Counted from the stretch's first letter, positions 45,508 through 54,399 are shown. The stretch is DNA of 64,000 nucleotides from Proteobacteria bacterium 005FR1 (GCA_026192395.1 WACF01000002.1:248001-312000); one strand, 5' to 3'. Translations and numbers: made by a program. The notes: generated from the sequence alone by a model not told the origin.

Positions 45508-46416
45508 ATGAATGTAGAAATTCACAATCCGGCTGCGAAAAAACCGCGCAGCGCCCAGCGCAGCAAGCTGGAATTCAATAAGCTTCAGAAGCGTCTGCGC
45601 CGCCATGTGGGTAGTGCCATCGTCGATTACAACATGATCGAGGAGGGGGACAAGGTCATGGTCTGTTTGTCCGGTGGCAAGGACTCCTACGCCATGCTGG
45701 ATATTCTGCTGAACCTGCAGAAAACCGCTCCGATCCACTTCGAGCTGGTGGCTGTCAACATGGACCAGAAGCAGCCCGGCTTTCCCGAACACGTGCTGCC
45801 TGCCTACCTGGAAAGCCTCGGCGTGCCGTACCACATCGTCGAGCGGGATACCTACAGCATCGTCAAGGACATCGTGCCCGAGGGAAAGACTACCTGCGGG
45901 CTTTGTTCGCGCTTGCGCCGAGGCACCCTGTACGGTTTTGCCGAAGAAATAGGAGCCACCAAGGTGGCGCTGGGTCATCACAAGGATGACATCGTCGAGA
46001 CGCTCTTTCTGAATCTGTTCTATGGAGGCAGGCTCAAGGCCATGCCACCCAAGCTCCTGTCCGATGACAAGCGCAACATCGTGATTCGCCCGATGGCTTA
46101 CTGCCGGGAACAGGATCTTGCCGAGTACGCCGAGTACAAGGAATTCCCAATTATTCCCTGCAATCTCTGTGGGTCACAGGAAAACCTCCAGCGGCAGACC
46201 ATCAAGCAGATGCTCACCGAGTGGGAGCGCTCGCATCCGGGCCGCACCGAAACCATCTTCTCCGCACTGCAAAAAGTCTCTCCATCGCAGCTGGCGGACA
46301 CGGATCTGTTTAACTTCCGTGATCTGCTGCTGGACCGCAGTGCGCCACTTCCCGAAAGAAACTCCGGGAGCGCAATCGAAGATGCCAATCTGATCCGGCA
46401 CGTGAATTTGTCTTAG
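45508..46416 (+). CDS. ttcA: tRNA 2-thiocytidine(32) synthetase TtcA
   Basis: A 302-residue PP-loop ATPase that thiolates C32 of some tRNAs using an Fe-S cluster. The PP-loop is [12 protein letters not shown], and the two CxxC motifs are [12 protein letters not shown] and [12 protein letters not shown]. Both pairs and the [10 protein letters not shown] motif agree with TtcA. Its own promoter region lies in the 128-base gap after the lipoprotein gene. Confidence 0.95.
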   Translation: MNVEIHNPAAKKPRSAQRSKLEFNKLQKRLRRHVGSAIVDYNMIEEGDKVMVCLSGGKDSYAMLDILLNLQKTAPIHFELVAVNMDQKQPGFPEHVLPAYLESLGVPYHIVERDTYSIVKDIVPEGKTTCGLCSRLRRGTLYGFAEEIGATKVALGHHKDDIVETLFLNLFYGGRLKAMPPKLLSDDKRNIVIRPMAYCREQDLAEYAEYKEFPIIPCNLCGSQENLQRQTIKQMLTEWERSHPGRTETIFSALQKVSPSQLADTDLFNFRDLLLDRSAPLPERNSGSAIEDANLIRHVNLS

Positions 46417-46526
46417 CCCGCGGCACCGCTGCACTCAAGCAACTAGCACTTGTCAGTCACTCTGGAGCCAATTATTGTCGTCATTCGTATTCACGTCGTT
46501 GATCACAAAAACAAGAAGGGCGGACA

Positions 46527-46931
46527 ATGACAGCTGCAGTTTACGAAGTCGTCTATATCGACAAGTTTGGAAGCGAGCCAGACGCGGATCTGCGTCGTGA
46601 GCGCATTGGCAGGCGATTTCGCCTGAGCCGAGCTGCGCTGGAGCGACTTTCCAGTGGCGCACCGATCGTAGTGAAAAAGAAGGTGACGCTCGAGGAAGCG
46701 GATCGCTACGCCGCGGCGATCGAAGCTGTTGGAGGCGTGTGCTGGGTTCAAGCAGTGGATGCGGACGGTGGCCATTATGAGCGTCGGCAAACCCAACGCC
46801 GGCAGACGCTTGATCGTCGGACGCAGTATCGCGGCTCATCCATTCAACCGGACCGCAGAGGCAGCTGTGGACGACGCTCGACGGACGTTCCGGACATCAG
46901 CTCGCCGCGGATCGATTTCAAATTTACCTAG
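46527..46931 (+). CDS. Conserved hypothetical protein with Arg-rich tail
   Basis: A 134-residue protein. Residues 1-75 look like a small alpha/beta fold (YEVVYIDKFGSEPDADLRRE, APIVVKKKVTLEEADRYAAAIEAVGG), reminiscent of the ClpS/L7-L12-like fold with its V-K-x-x-x-x-x-E-E-A-x-x-x-x-x-x-I pattern. The tail is Arg-rich with repeated RR pairs (ERRQTQRRQTLDRRTQY, DRRGSCGRRSTD) and probably disordered, suited to bind nucleic acid or acidic partners. I do not know its function. It stands alone between ttcA and a convergent gene. Confidence 0.65.
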   Translation: MTAAVYEVVYIDKFGSEPDADLRRERIGRRFRLSRAALERLSSGAPIVVKKKVTLEEADRYAAAIEAVGGVCWVQAVDADGGHYERRQTQRRQTLDRRTQYRGSSIQPDRRGSCGRRSTDVPDISSPRIDFKFT

Positions 46932-46960
46932 TTAGAAATCCTAAAAACACGAAGGCTTGA

Positions 46961-47467
46961 TCAGGCGGCCAAATCGCTTTCCTTGCCTCCCATATACCGC
47001 CGATAGGTCGCCGCAAAATCCTCGGCTGTCTCGGCGGAGCGGTGGGGGAAGTGACGGTGCCAGATCTTGCCCAATCCCAAAACGTCATCAGCTTCCGGCA
47101 GGGTCCGGTTGGTGCGCCGATAGACCATCCAGGCGATGGCGGTGGCATAACTGAGATTGGTGGCCAGTTCGGCGTGGGGATGGGCGAGGAACTCGTGTTG
47201 GCTCGCGAGCCCCCGGATACTGGAGGCCAGATCGGGATAATCGATGAGGTAGCGGTCCCAGATATTGATGTGGATCTGAGGGGTTATCTGATAGATGCCC
47301 AGCCCGCGGGTTCGTTTCAACCGCAGGTGAAAGCCGAGCTGGGATTCCTGGGCGGCAGTGCCAAGCAGGAGGTTTTCCGCTGCGTGAGCGCGTTCTCCAT
47401 GCTCTCCCAGGTATTCGAGCGTGGGTTTGATGACGAAGCTACGAAGTTCTTCTGCGCAAATGCCCAT
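46961..47467 (-). CDS. Lysozyme/transglycosylase-fold protein related to phage internal proteins
   Basis: A 168-residue protein with no signal peptide. The segment ENLLLGTAAQESQLGFHLR, followed by RGLGIYQITPQIHINIWDRYL and a C-terminal YATAIAWMVYRR, resembles phage virion proteins of the lysozyme/GEWL superfamily. The candidate catalytic Glu is Glu41 in AAQES. Known members are mostly phage tail or baseplate lytic factors, so a cellular copy of this type is either a domesticated phage gene or an endolysin remnant. No other phage gene is nearby. Function is uncertain; catalysis is inferred from one motif. Confidence 0.55.
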   Translation of the reverse strand: MGICAEELRSFVIKPTLEYLGEHGERAHAAENLLLGTAAQESQLGFHLRLKRTRGLGIYQITPQIHINIWDRYLIDYPDLASSIRGLASQHEFLAHPHAELATNLSYATAIAWMVYRRTNRTLPEADDVLGLGKIWHRHFPHRSAETAEDFAATYRRYMGGKESDLAA

Positions 47468-47957
47468 TAACTACAGCGCTCCTGACGCGTGAGTTGCCCC
47501 CAAGTTGCAAGCTTTTCCGCTTCCTTACACCTCTGACTCCAATGTATCGGTCTGCCGCCATTGTGGTCCTATGGCTTCCCTGAAGCTCTTATCCCTGCTC
47601 TTTCCTCGTGCTTTCCCTAGTCTTTCCGCGAGCTTACAGCCGATACTTGAACTCTAACTCAGGCCTTTCCGACACTGGTTTTTGGTTCTTGTTCTCGACT
47701 TTTGCCCGAAAAACAGCGTTTTTCAGTGCTAATAAGGCAAAGAATCGACCAAAAACCCGGTAATTAACACTATTTAGGATTGAATGCTGCAACGGGACTC
47801 TGTGATAGTGCGCCGGTCGGTATCGGCCAGCACTGTGGTAAATCCTAGCCGTATCAGCATGAATGCAACCTGAACGTGGCGGCGGGAAACTATGCGGCCG
47901 TCCGGCCGATCAATGTACGGATGCTTGCAGAAGGAATCATCCTAGCCTGGAGTTAAC
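47468..47957. other. Gene-free region upstream of ald
   Basis: 490 bases, lower in GC than the neighbours, with no supportable gene. A short perfect stem (GAAAAAC/GTTTTTC) near 47708-47724 has no T-run. The ald RBS (GGAGTTAAC) is at the right end. Presumably it contains the ald promoter and untranslated leader. Confidence 0.5.
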
Positions 47958-49067
47958 ATGAAAATCGGCGTGCCTACGGAGATCAAAACCCACGAATACC
48001 GGGTCGGGCTGACCCCCGACCATGTGCGGGCTCTCACCGGTCAGGGTCACCAGTGCCTGGTTCAGCGCGGGGCGGGTGAAGCCATTGGATTCGCCGACAG
48101 CTCCTACGAAAGCGCCGGGGCGACGCTGGCGGAAGCTGCGCGGCAGATCTACGGCGAAGCGGAGATGATCGTCAAAGTGAAGGAGCCTCAGCCTGCCGAG
48201 TGCGACCTGATTCGCCCGGGACAGCTGCTGTTTTGCTATCTGCACCTGGCGGCCAGCCAGCCTCTCACCGAATGCCTGATCCGAACCGACGCCATCTGCA
48301 TCGCCTATGAGACAGTCACCGATGATCGCGGACACTTGCCCCTGTTGGCGCCCATGTCCGAGGTGGCCGGCCGCATGTCAGTGCAGGCCGGTGTTCATCA
48401 TCTGGAGAACCCGCGCGGCGGAGCGGGAGTGCTGCTCGGCGGCGTGAGCGGAGTTGCACCCGGCTCGGTCGTCATTATCGGCGGCGGCGTGGTGGGCACC
48501 CAGGCGGCGCGCATGGCAGTGGGTTTGGGCGCGGACGTGACGATTCTGGACCGCTCTGTGCCCCGGCTGCGCGAGCTCGATCAGTTGTTCCTCGGACGGG
48601 TAAAGACCATTGCCGCCAGTCCTCAATCCATCGCCCGCGCGGTGCGTGATGCGGATCTGCTGATCGGGGCCGTGCTGGTCTCTGGCGCGGCGGCGCCGAA
48701 AGTGGTTAGTCGGGAAATGATCAGGAGTATGCGTCCCGGCAGTGTGGCGGTGGATGTGGCCATCGACCAGGGTGGCTGCTTCGAAACCTCACATCCCACT
48801 ACGCATGAGCAGCCCACTTATGTCGTGGACGGCGTGATTCACTACTGTGTGGCCAACATCCCCGGCGCAGTAGCGCGCACCTCCACCCAGGCGCTCACCA
48901 ACGCCAGCTTCCCCTATGTGGAGATGATCGCCGGTCGCGGGCTCCAGAAGGCCTGTCAGGATCTGAATCTCGCCAATGGCGTGAACGTCTTTCGGGGTAA
49001 GGTGACCCAGCCGGCCGTGGCCGACGCCTTTGGCCTCGATTACGTTCCGATCCGGGATCTGCTTTGA
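47958..49067 (+). CDS. ald: Alanine dehydrogenase
   Basis: A 369-residue NAD enzyme interconverting L-alanine and pyruvate + ammonia. The N-terminal [20 protein letters not shown] is diagnostic. The catalytic Lys is in [10 protein letters not shown], and the His is in CYLHLAA. The Rossmann motif is [17 protein letters not shown], and the C-terminal motif [16 protein letters not shown] matches. Shine-Dalgarno GGAG is upstream of the ATG. Confidence 0.95.
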   Translation: MKIGVPTEIKTHEYRVGLTPDHVRALTGQGHQCLVQRGAGEAIGFADSSYESAGATLAEAARQIYGEAEMIVKVKEPQPAECDLIRPGQLLFCYLHLAASQPLTECLIRTDAICIAYETVTDDRGHLPLLAPMSEVAGRMSVQAGVHHLENPRGGAGVLLGGVSGVAPGSVVIIGGGVVGTQAARMAVGLGADVTILDRSVPRLRELDQLFLGRVKTIAASPQSIARAVRDADLLIGAVLVSGAAAPKVVSREMIRSMRPGSVAVDVAIDQGGCFETSHPTTHEQPTYVVDGVIHYCVANIPGAVARTSTQALTNASFPYVEMIAGRGLQKACQDLNLANGVNVFRGKVTQPAVADAFGLDYVPIRDLL

Positions 49068-49177
49068 GGGCCGCAGCTGCTGCTCGAGGGCCAGGCTGCC
49101 TCGCAGGGTCACCCGTTGGCGCTGGTGACCGTCTAGGAGTATCCTTGCGCGCTTTTCACCCAAACAGCAGGGCCTGA

Positions 49178-50446
49178 ATGCGCAAGTTGTTTTCCGCTGC
49201 CGGGCGATCCGGCATCGCCCGCGCTTTTCGTCACCGCGACTTCTCCCTTTATATCGTTGCCCATGCCGGTTCGGTGGTGGGGCTCTGGATCCAACGCATT
49301 GCCATCCAATGGGTGGTCTGGGACCTGACCGGTTCTTATGCCTGGCTGGGGGCCATCGCGCTGGCGGAAGCGGTCATGGCCATGTTCTTCAGTCTCATGG
49401 CGGGCCCGCTGGCGGATCGCTTAGACCGGGTGAAACTGGCTTATTTCACCCAGGCGGCGCTGATGCTGGTGGCCTTCACCCTGGCCGTCTTCAGCTATCT
49501 GGGCATGATCAGTATCCCGGTGCTCACGGTCTTCGTGATGCTCACCGGCTTGATCGAGGGGGTATGGGCGCCGGTACGATTGGCGCTGATGCCCAACATG
49601 GTCCCGCGGGAGGACATGCCGGCCGCGGTGGCGATCACATCGATGATGTTCACGCTGGCCATCTTCATCGGGCCGGCACTGGGAGGCTTGATCATCACCG
49701 GCATCGGGGTGGAGGGAGCCTTCATCGCCAACGCGCTCAGTTATTTGGGCTTGCTGCTGGTGTTTACCCGGATCAGGATTCGTCGCCAGAAGGCGGCCAC
49801 AGACAAGCCTCCCGGCTCGTTTGTCGGGGATTTCGCCGCAGGCATTCGCCACGTCGTGCATAGTCCGGCGCTGCGCGCCATTGTGCTGTTCGGTTTTACC
49901 TTCTCGCTGCTGGTGCGGCCTTATCGGGAACTGTTCGCGGGGGTGGCTGACCAGATTTTCGGGCTGGGAGCCGAAGGCCTCGCGGCGCTCGCTTCCGCGG
50001 CCGGCTTCGGTGCAGTCTTGGGGGCGGTGGGGATTGCCGTCTATGGTCGTACCCGGGCTCTCGCCAGGGTGCTGGTCATCTGTGCGGTCGCTGCAACCCT
50101 GCTGTTGGTGATTTTTTCTCTTTCCCGTTCTTTCACCCTGTCCCTGGCGGCGGTCGCGGGTCTGTCGCTATGCGTCACCATCTTCGGAACCGGCGCCCAG
50201 ATGCTGATTCAGATGAGCCTTTCAGACGATATGCGCGGGCGGGTGATGAGCGTCTGGCAGTCCCAGTTTCGTGGTATTCCCGCGGTGGGGGCGTTCGTTG
50301 TCGGGCTACTGGAGACCCGTTTCGGTCTGAGCCAGGTCTTGCTTGGCGCGGCCGCAGCCTTTGGTGTCTACCTGCTGCTCACGTTGCCATCGCGCAAAGG
50401 TATGCAGCAGCTGGAGCAGGCGGAGGGCGAAGCTATCAACCAGTGA
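49178..50446 (+). CDS. Major facilitator superfamily transporter (EntS/drug-efflux-like)
   Basis: A 422-residue polytopic membrane protein with about 12 predicted helices. The N-terminal RDFSLYIVAHAGSVVGLWIQ and the loop 2-3 motif AGPLADRLDRVKLAYF (G-x-x-x-D-R-x-x-R/K type) place it in the MFS subgroup of EntS-like exporters. Substrate is unknown. A rightward unit of its own; the neighbours (ald, tRNA) give no functional hint, but the arsenosugar pair is downstream of the tRNA. Confidence 0.85.
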   Translation: MRKLFSAAGRSGIARAFRHRDFSLYIVAHAGSVVGLWIQRIAIQWVVWDLTGSYAWLGAIALAEAVMAMFFSLMAGPLADRLDRVKLAYFTQAALMLVAFTLAVFSYLGMISIPVLTVFVMLTGLIEGVWAPVRLALMPNMVPREDMPAAVAITSMMFTLAIFIGPALGGLIITGIGVEGAFIANALSYLGLLLVFTRIRIRRQKAATDKPPGSFVGDFAAGIRHVVHSPALRAIVLFGFTFSLLVRPYRELFAGVADQIFGLGAEGLAALASAAGFGAVLGAVGIAVYGRTRALARVLVICAVAATLLLVIFSLSRSFTLSLAAVAGLSLCVTIFGTGAQMLIQMSLSDDMRGRVMSVWQSQFRGIPAVGAFVVGLLETRFGLSQVLLGAAAAFGVYLLLTLPSRKGMQQLEQAEGEAINQ

Positions 50447-50514
50447 ATGCTGTCGCCCATTCTTCGGAGGGGTAGAATGGTCGTCACGCCACGTCAGGAC
50501 GGACTGGATAGAAA

Positions 50515-50591
50515 TGGCGTCCCCGGCAGGAATCGAACCTGCAACCTACGCCTTAGGAGGGCGTCGCGCTATCCGGTTGTGCCACGGGGAC
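50515..50591 (-). tRNA. tRNA-Arg (anticodon CCU)
   Basis: On the minus strand the acceptor stem GTCCCCG/CGGGGAC, discriminator G and an encoded CCA are present. The anticodon stem ACGCC/GGCGT holds loop CTCCTAA, giving anticodon CCU, which reads the rare AGG codon. The T-arm GCAGGTTCGATTCCTGC is canonical. No mobile element or integrase is adjacent. Confidence 0.93.
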
Positions 50592-50671
50592 GGAGAGACA
50601 CAGGGGCGGGATTATACCAGTGAGAACGAGACGATCCAGTCTCGCCCACTTTTCAACCGACAGGAATGCCA

Positions 50672-51667
50672 ATGCTCGACACCAAGCCACTGCTCACGCC
50701 AACCGATTTTCCTTCGCTCAGACGCGGTCGGCTGGACACCTTGCAAGTCAATTTGGGTTATCTCTGTAATCAGACCTGCACCCATTGTCACGTCAATGCC
50801 GGGCCAAACCGCACCGAGTTGATGAGCCGGGAAGTGGTGGATCAGGTGCTGACTCTCCTTGAGCGCGGCGGCATGCAGACTCTGGACGTCACCGGCGGCG
50901 CGCCGGAGATGAATCCGCATTTTCGCCACCTGGTGAGGGAGGCGCGGCGCCTGGGGGTGCAGACCATCGATCGCTGCAATCTCACCATCCTCATGCATCC
51001 CGACTATCCGGACCTGGCGGAATTCCTCGCCGAACAAGAGGCCATGGTAACGGCTTCGCTGCCCTGTTATTCGGAAAAGAACGTCAGCGAGCAGCGGGGC
51101 AAGGGCATCTTCGACCAGTCGATCGCCGCTCTGCAGAAACTCAACGAACTCGGCTACGGCAGACGCGAAGAACTGCAGCTGCATTTGGTTTATAACCCCA
51201 ATGGCGCCTTTCTGCCGCCGCCCCAAGCGGGGCTCGAGGCCGACTACAAGCGGGAACTGAAAGAGAAGTACGGGATACTGTTCGACCGACTGCTGACGAT
51301 CACCAACATGCCTATCAGCCGCTTTGGCGGCATGTTGCTGGCCAAGGATCTCTATCCCCAGTACATGCAGCTTCTCAAGGACAATTTCTCCATAGCCAAT
51401 CTGGAAAGCGTCATGTGCCGCTCGCTCATCAGCATCGACTGGCAGGGCTACGTCTATGACTGCGATTTCAACCAGATGCTGAACTGGGCTGTTCACGACC
51501 GGAACGCGCGTGTGGAAAATGGAGGGCTAATCGCCTCCGATCAGAAACGCATGCATATCGCCGACCTGCTCGCCGGAAGCGCTCTGCCCGAGGAAATCCT
51601 CATCGGCGAGCATTGCTACGGGTGCACGGCAGGGCAGGGCAGCAGTTGCAGTGGCGCACTGGCCTGA
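50672..51667 (+). CDS. arsS: Radical SAM protein ArsS (arsenosugar biosynthesis)
   Basis: A 331-residue radical SAM enzyme. The CxxxCxxC cluster motif is LCNQTCTHCHVNAGP. The SAM-binding GG motif is VTGGAPEMNP. The C-terminal cysteine-rich DUF3641-like end is EHCYGCTAGQGSSCSGA. Family members transfer the adenosyl group of SAM to dimethylarsinite to make 5'-deoxy-5'-dimethylarsinoyladenosine, the arsenosugar precursor. The ATG at 50672 has AGGA 6 bases upstream; an ATG two codons earlier sits too close to that RBS. Its stop is overlapped by the next gene. Confidence 0.88.
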   Translation: MLDTKPLLTPTDFPSLRRGRLDTLQVNLGYLCNQTCTHCHVNAGPNRTELMSREVVDQVLTLLERGGMQTLDVTGGAPEMNPHFRHLVREARRLGVQTIDRCNLTILMHPDYPDLAEFLAEQEAMVTASLPCYSEKNVSEQRGKGIFDQSIAALQKLNELGYGRREELQLHLVYNPNGAFLPPPQAGLEADYKRELKEKYGILFDRLLTITNMPISRFGGMLLAKDLYPQYMQLLKDNFSIANLESVMCRSLISIDWQGYVYDCDFNQMLNWAVHDRNARVENGGLIASDQKRMHIADLLAGSALPEEILIGEHCYGCTAGQGSSCSGALA

Positions 51668-52322
51668 CATCGACGTGCGCTTTCCGGAATTCTGCATTGT
51701 CCAGTTCGCCAAATCGCCAGGCTCCGCGCAGGTAAAAACCCGTTTGGCCGCCGCGCTCAATGCGGATCAGCGCCGCGAACTGCATAGCCTTATGACCCAA
51801 CACATTTGCAGGACAGCTGCCGGCGCAAATCTCGCGCCCCTGCAGTTATGGGTGGACGGCGACCTGGACGATGCCTTGTTCGCGTCCCTGGCGGAACAGC
51901 TGCCGGTGAGCTGCTTCCACCAGCGGGGCCCCGACCTCGGTGCCCGAATGCTCGGCGCCGCCCACCAGGTGCTTCAGACTCGGACCGGCGTCATCTTCAT
52001 CGGCAGCGATTGCCCCTTCCTAGACGCCGACTACCTCCATCGAGCTGCCCTGGCCTTGCGAGACAAGGACGCCGTGATCGGTCCGGCCGTGGACGGCGGC
52101 TACGTCTTGCTCGGACTTCGACGTCCTGAAGCCGCGCTGTTTGCCGATATGCCGTGGGGAACCGACGCAGTATTGGCGCTCACCGAACGGCGTCTGCGGC
52201 AGCTGGACTGGTCCTGGACTCGCTTGCCTCCGCTCGCCGACATCGATCGGCCGGACGATCTGCTCTTGCTTGATCAGGCCCATCTTCCTCCCGAACTTCG
52301 CCACTTTGCGCAGTTTGCCTGA
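51651..52322 (+). CDS. DUF2064/TIGR04282-type glycosyltransferase (arsenosugar-associated)
   Basis: A 223-residue GT-A-fold protein related to MobA/CofC nucleotidyltransferase-like enzymes: FAKSPGSAQVKTRLAAALNA at the N-terminus, IFIGSDCPFLDADYL (metal-binding Asp) and AVDGGYVLLGLRRP. The GTG start at 51651 overlaps arsS by 17 bases; an internal start is possible. From memory, this family co-occurs with arsS and is presumed to add the sugar to the arsenical nucleoside. The TIGR04283-type GT2 at 2.5-3.6 kb would be the third partner. Confidence 0.83.
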   Translation: MAHWPDIDVRFPEFCIVQFAKSPGSAQVKTRLAAALNADQRRELHSLMTQHICRTAAGANLAPLQLWVDGDLDDALFASLAEQLPVSCFHQRGPDLGARMLGAAHQVLQTRTGVIFIGSDCPFLDADYLHRAALALRDKDAVIGPAVDGGYVLLGLRRPEAALFADMPWGTDAVLALTERRLRQLDWSWTRLPPLADIDRPDDLLLLDQAHLPPELRHFAQFA

Positions 52323-52341
52323 GCTTTCAGCGAGAGTTGAT

Positions 52342-52370
52342 TTGACCTGCAACTGAGCCTCGGCTATTAC
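52342..52370 (+). promoter_or_regulatory. Sigma-70 promoter of the FleQ-like gene
   Basis: TTGACC at 52342-52347, a 17-base spacer and TATTAC at 52365-52370, 113 bases before the ATG. It is a good consensus match in a 161-base spacer. Confidence 0.55.
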
Positions 52371-52483
52371 TAACCAATTGAGCAAACGGAATGTGAATTG
52401 AATCACGGGACGGTCGCCTTGCAGGCAACTCCGTGTTCTGAAGGGGCAGGGACAGGAGATGTACGCAGCAAAAGGGCACAACA

Positions 52484-53929
52484 ATGTGGCAAGCAGTCAA
52501 GGTCCTGGTGATCGACGATGACGAACGTCGCCGACACGACCTGAAAGTGATTCTCGATTTCCTTGGGGAGCCGGCGGTCGCCAGCGGATACCGAGAGTGG
52601 CAGGAGGTTGCCGCAAGAAACAGCCGTGGCCCGCAGGAATTCGCTGCAGTCATAATCGCGGATTGCTACAAACAACAAAGTCTCAAGACCCGCATTCAAC
52701 AGCTCTGGGAGTGGGACCGGGGTTGTCCAGTGATCTTGGCCGGCGAACATCAGGACCCTGACGAGAGCTGGGAGCCCTATCTGCGGCATTTGATCATTGG
52801 CAACCTGCCCCTGCCTCCCACTTATGGAACCTTGCTGGACATTCTTCATCGTGCTCAGCATTACCGGAATGCAGTCGCCGCCGGGAATGCCCATGCGCAT
52901 GGCGGCCGACCGCCGCACCTGTTCCGCAGCCTGGTCGGCTCCAGCCGCAAGATTCAGGATCTGCGCAAAATCATCGAGTCACTGGCCGACCGGGACATGA
53001 CTGTTCTCATCGCTGGCGAGTCCGGCACTGGCAAGGAAGTGGTCGCCCGCAATCTTCACTACCGGTCGCCACGAAGCAAGGGGCCGTTTGTGCCGGTCGA
53101 CTGCCGGGCGATCCCGGAGGAATTGCTGGAAGCGGAATTGTTCGGCCAGGCGGAGAACACAGACGCCGGAACCCCTCCCCGCGGCGGGCGTATTCAGATG
53201 GCGGAGGGAGGCACGCTTTTCCTGAACGGGGTTGGTGACATCCCCCTCGACGTCCAGCCGAAGGTTCTCCGGTTATTACAGGCAGGGACCTACCAGCGGG
53301 TTGGCGGCAGTGAAATCGAGCGAGCCGACCTGCGGATCGTCGCCGCAAGTCACCACGACCTGGAGACGATGATCCAAACCGGCAAATTCGATGAGCAGCT
53401 TTACTTTTCGCTGAACGCCTTCACCATTGAGACGCCGGCATTGCGCGATCGAACCGAAGACGTACCTCTCTTGATCAACGAGGTGGTGGCGCGGCTCGAA
53501 GGGGAAAAGAGGGGCTCCATTCGCTTCAATTCGGCGGCCATCATGTCGCTGTGTCGTCATCCCTGGCCGGGCAACGTCCGGGAGTTGGCCAACCTGGTGG
53601 AGCGAATGGCGATCACAAACCCCTACGGCGTGATCGGCGTCAGCGACTTGCCATCGAAATACCGCCACCTGGAGGCAGAGGAAAAAGAGCGCGCCACCGT
53701 CGAAGAACTCACCACAGGATACCAGCCCACGATGGTAAGCATGGCCGACCGAGCGCTGCTCCCGGAGTCGGGCATCGACCTCAAAGAGTACCTTAGTAAT
53801 CTGGAACGAAATCTGATCCAGCAAGCGCTGGCGGACGCCGGGGGCGTAGTGGCGCGAGCGGCCGATCACCTGACGATTCGCCGCACGACGCTGGTGGAAA
53901 AGATGAGAAAGTACGGCCTGCAGCGCTAG
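52484..53929 (+). CDS. FleQ-like regulator with disabled AAA+ ATPase domain
   Basis: A 481-residue protein colinear with Pseudomonas FleQ: an atypical receiver (VLVIDDDERRRHDLKVIL), an AAA+ core and a Fis-type HTH (AGGVVARAADHLTIRRTTLV). Walker A is intact (GESGTGKE, near residue 178). The sites FleQ uses to bind c-di-GMP are kept: LFRSLVGSSR, KEVVARN after Walker A, and ExxxR (NEVVAR). But the GAFTGA loop is gone (LFGQAENTDAGTPPRGGR). Walker B has NG instead of DE (TLFLNGVGDIP, near 246-254), and the arginine-finger region reads EQLYFSLN, not DLYYRLN. ATP hydrolysis and sigma-54 activation are therefore unlikely. It lies next to hsbA/hsbR/hptB homologues. Confidence 0.9.
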   Translation: MWQAVKVLVIDDDERRRHDLKVILDFLGEPAVASGYREWQEVAARNSRGPQEFAAVIIADCYKQQSLKTRIQQLWEWDRGCPVILAGEHQDPDESWEPYLRHLIIGNLPLPPTYGTLLDILHRAQHYRNAVAAGNAHAHGGRPPHLFRSLVGSSRKIQDLRKIIESLADRDMTVLIAGESGTGKEVVARNLHYRSPRSKGPFVPVDCRAIPEELLEAELFGQAENTDAGTPPRGGRIQMAEGGTLFLNGVGDIPLDVQPKVLRLLQAGTYQRVGGSEIERADLRIVAASHHDLETMIQTGKFDEQLYFSLNAFTIETPALRDRTEDVPLLINEVVARLEGEKRGSIRFNSAAIMSLCRHPWPGNVRELANLVERMAITNPYGVIGVSDLPSKYRHLEAEEKERATVEELTTGYQPTMVSMADRALLPESGIDLKEYLSNLERNLIQQALADAGGVVARAADHLTIRRTTLVEKMRKYGLQR

Positions 53930-54098
53930 CCGGTTGCCTGGAGTCGGCGGCGTTTTGGCGCCCGGTTCTTTATACTCCTTCGGTACGATTCCTCAAGCTC
54001 TACCATGTGTTCCTTATCCCGAAACCGCCTGCGTTATCGCTGAAAACAAAGGCGTCTTTCAGGGTCACAGATCGGCACAAAAACCCGAAAAAATTGTC

Positions 54099-54127
54099 TT
54101 GACCGTTGCGAAAGTCGGATGTATTTT
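54099..54127 (+). promoter_or_regulatory. Sigma-70 promoter of the small acidic protein gene
   Basis: TTGACC at 54099-54104, a 17-base spacer and TATTTT at 54122-54127, 67 bases upstream of the ATG at 54194. Confidence 0.55.
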
Positions 54128-54193
54128 TCGACCGCAACCGGGGCAGTCAGTGGTCCGGTTTCGTTGTGATTATCGTGCATGAGGGTTTTCGGT

Positions 54194-54370
54194 ATGAGCA
54201 GTGATTCTTCATTCGTTGCCGAGATCGATCTGGAAGACTGGGTCGACGCGGATGACGAAGATCAGGAGCTGAATGTGTACCAGCAGCTGGACAGCCGACG
54301 TCTCGTTGAGAACAAGTTGGATGATCTTCGCTTGAGGCGGGAAACCAGTGAGTACGACTTTGATTTCTAG
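54194..54370 (+). CDS. Small acidic protein (58 aa), unknown function
   Basis: Encodes about 58 residues from an ATG with GAGGG 8 bases upstream (an ATG five codons earlier is also in frame). The sequence is strongly acidic (MSSDSSFVAEIDLEDWVDAD, then DDEDQELNVYQQL), with a charged helix RRLVENKLDDLRLRRE and an acidic aromatic end YDFDF. There is no membrane segment. It has its own promoter and a very strong terminator, indicating an independent, probably well-expressed unit. I recognise no family. Confidence 0.65.
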   Translation: MSSDSSFVAEIDLEDWVDADDEDQELNVYQQLDSRRLVENKLDDLRLRRETSEYDFDF

Positions 54371-54399
54371 GTCATAGTCCATTCAGCCTGCTTACCAAG

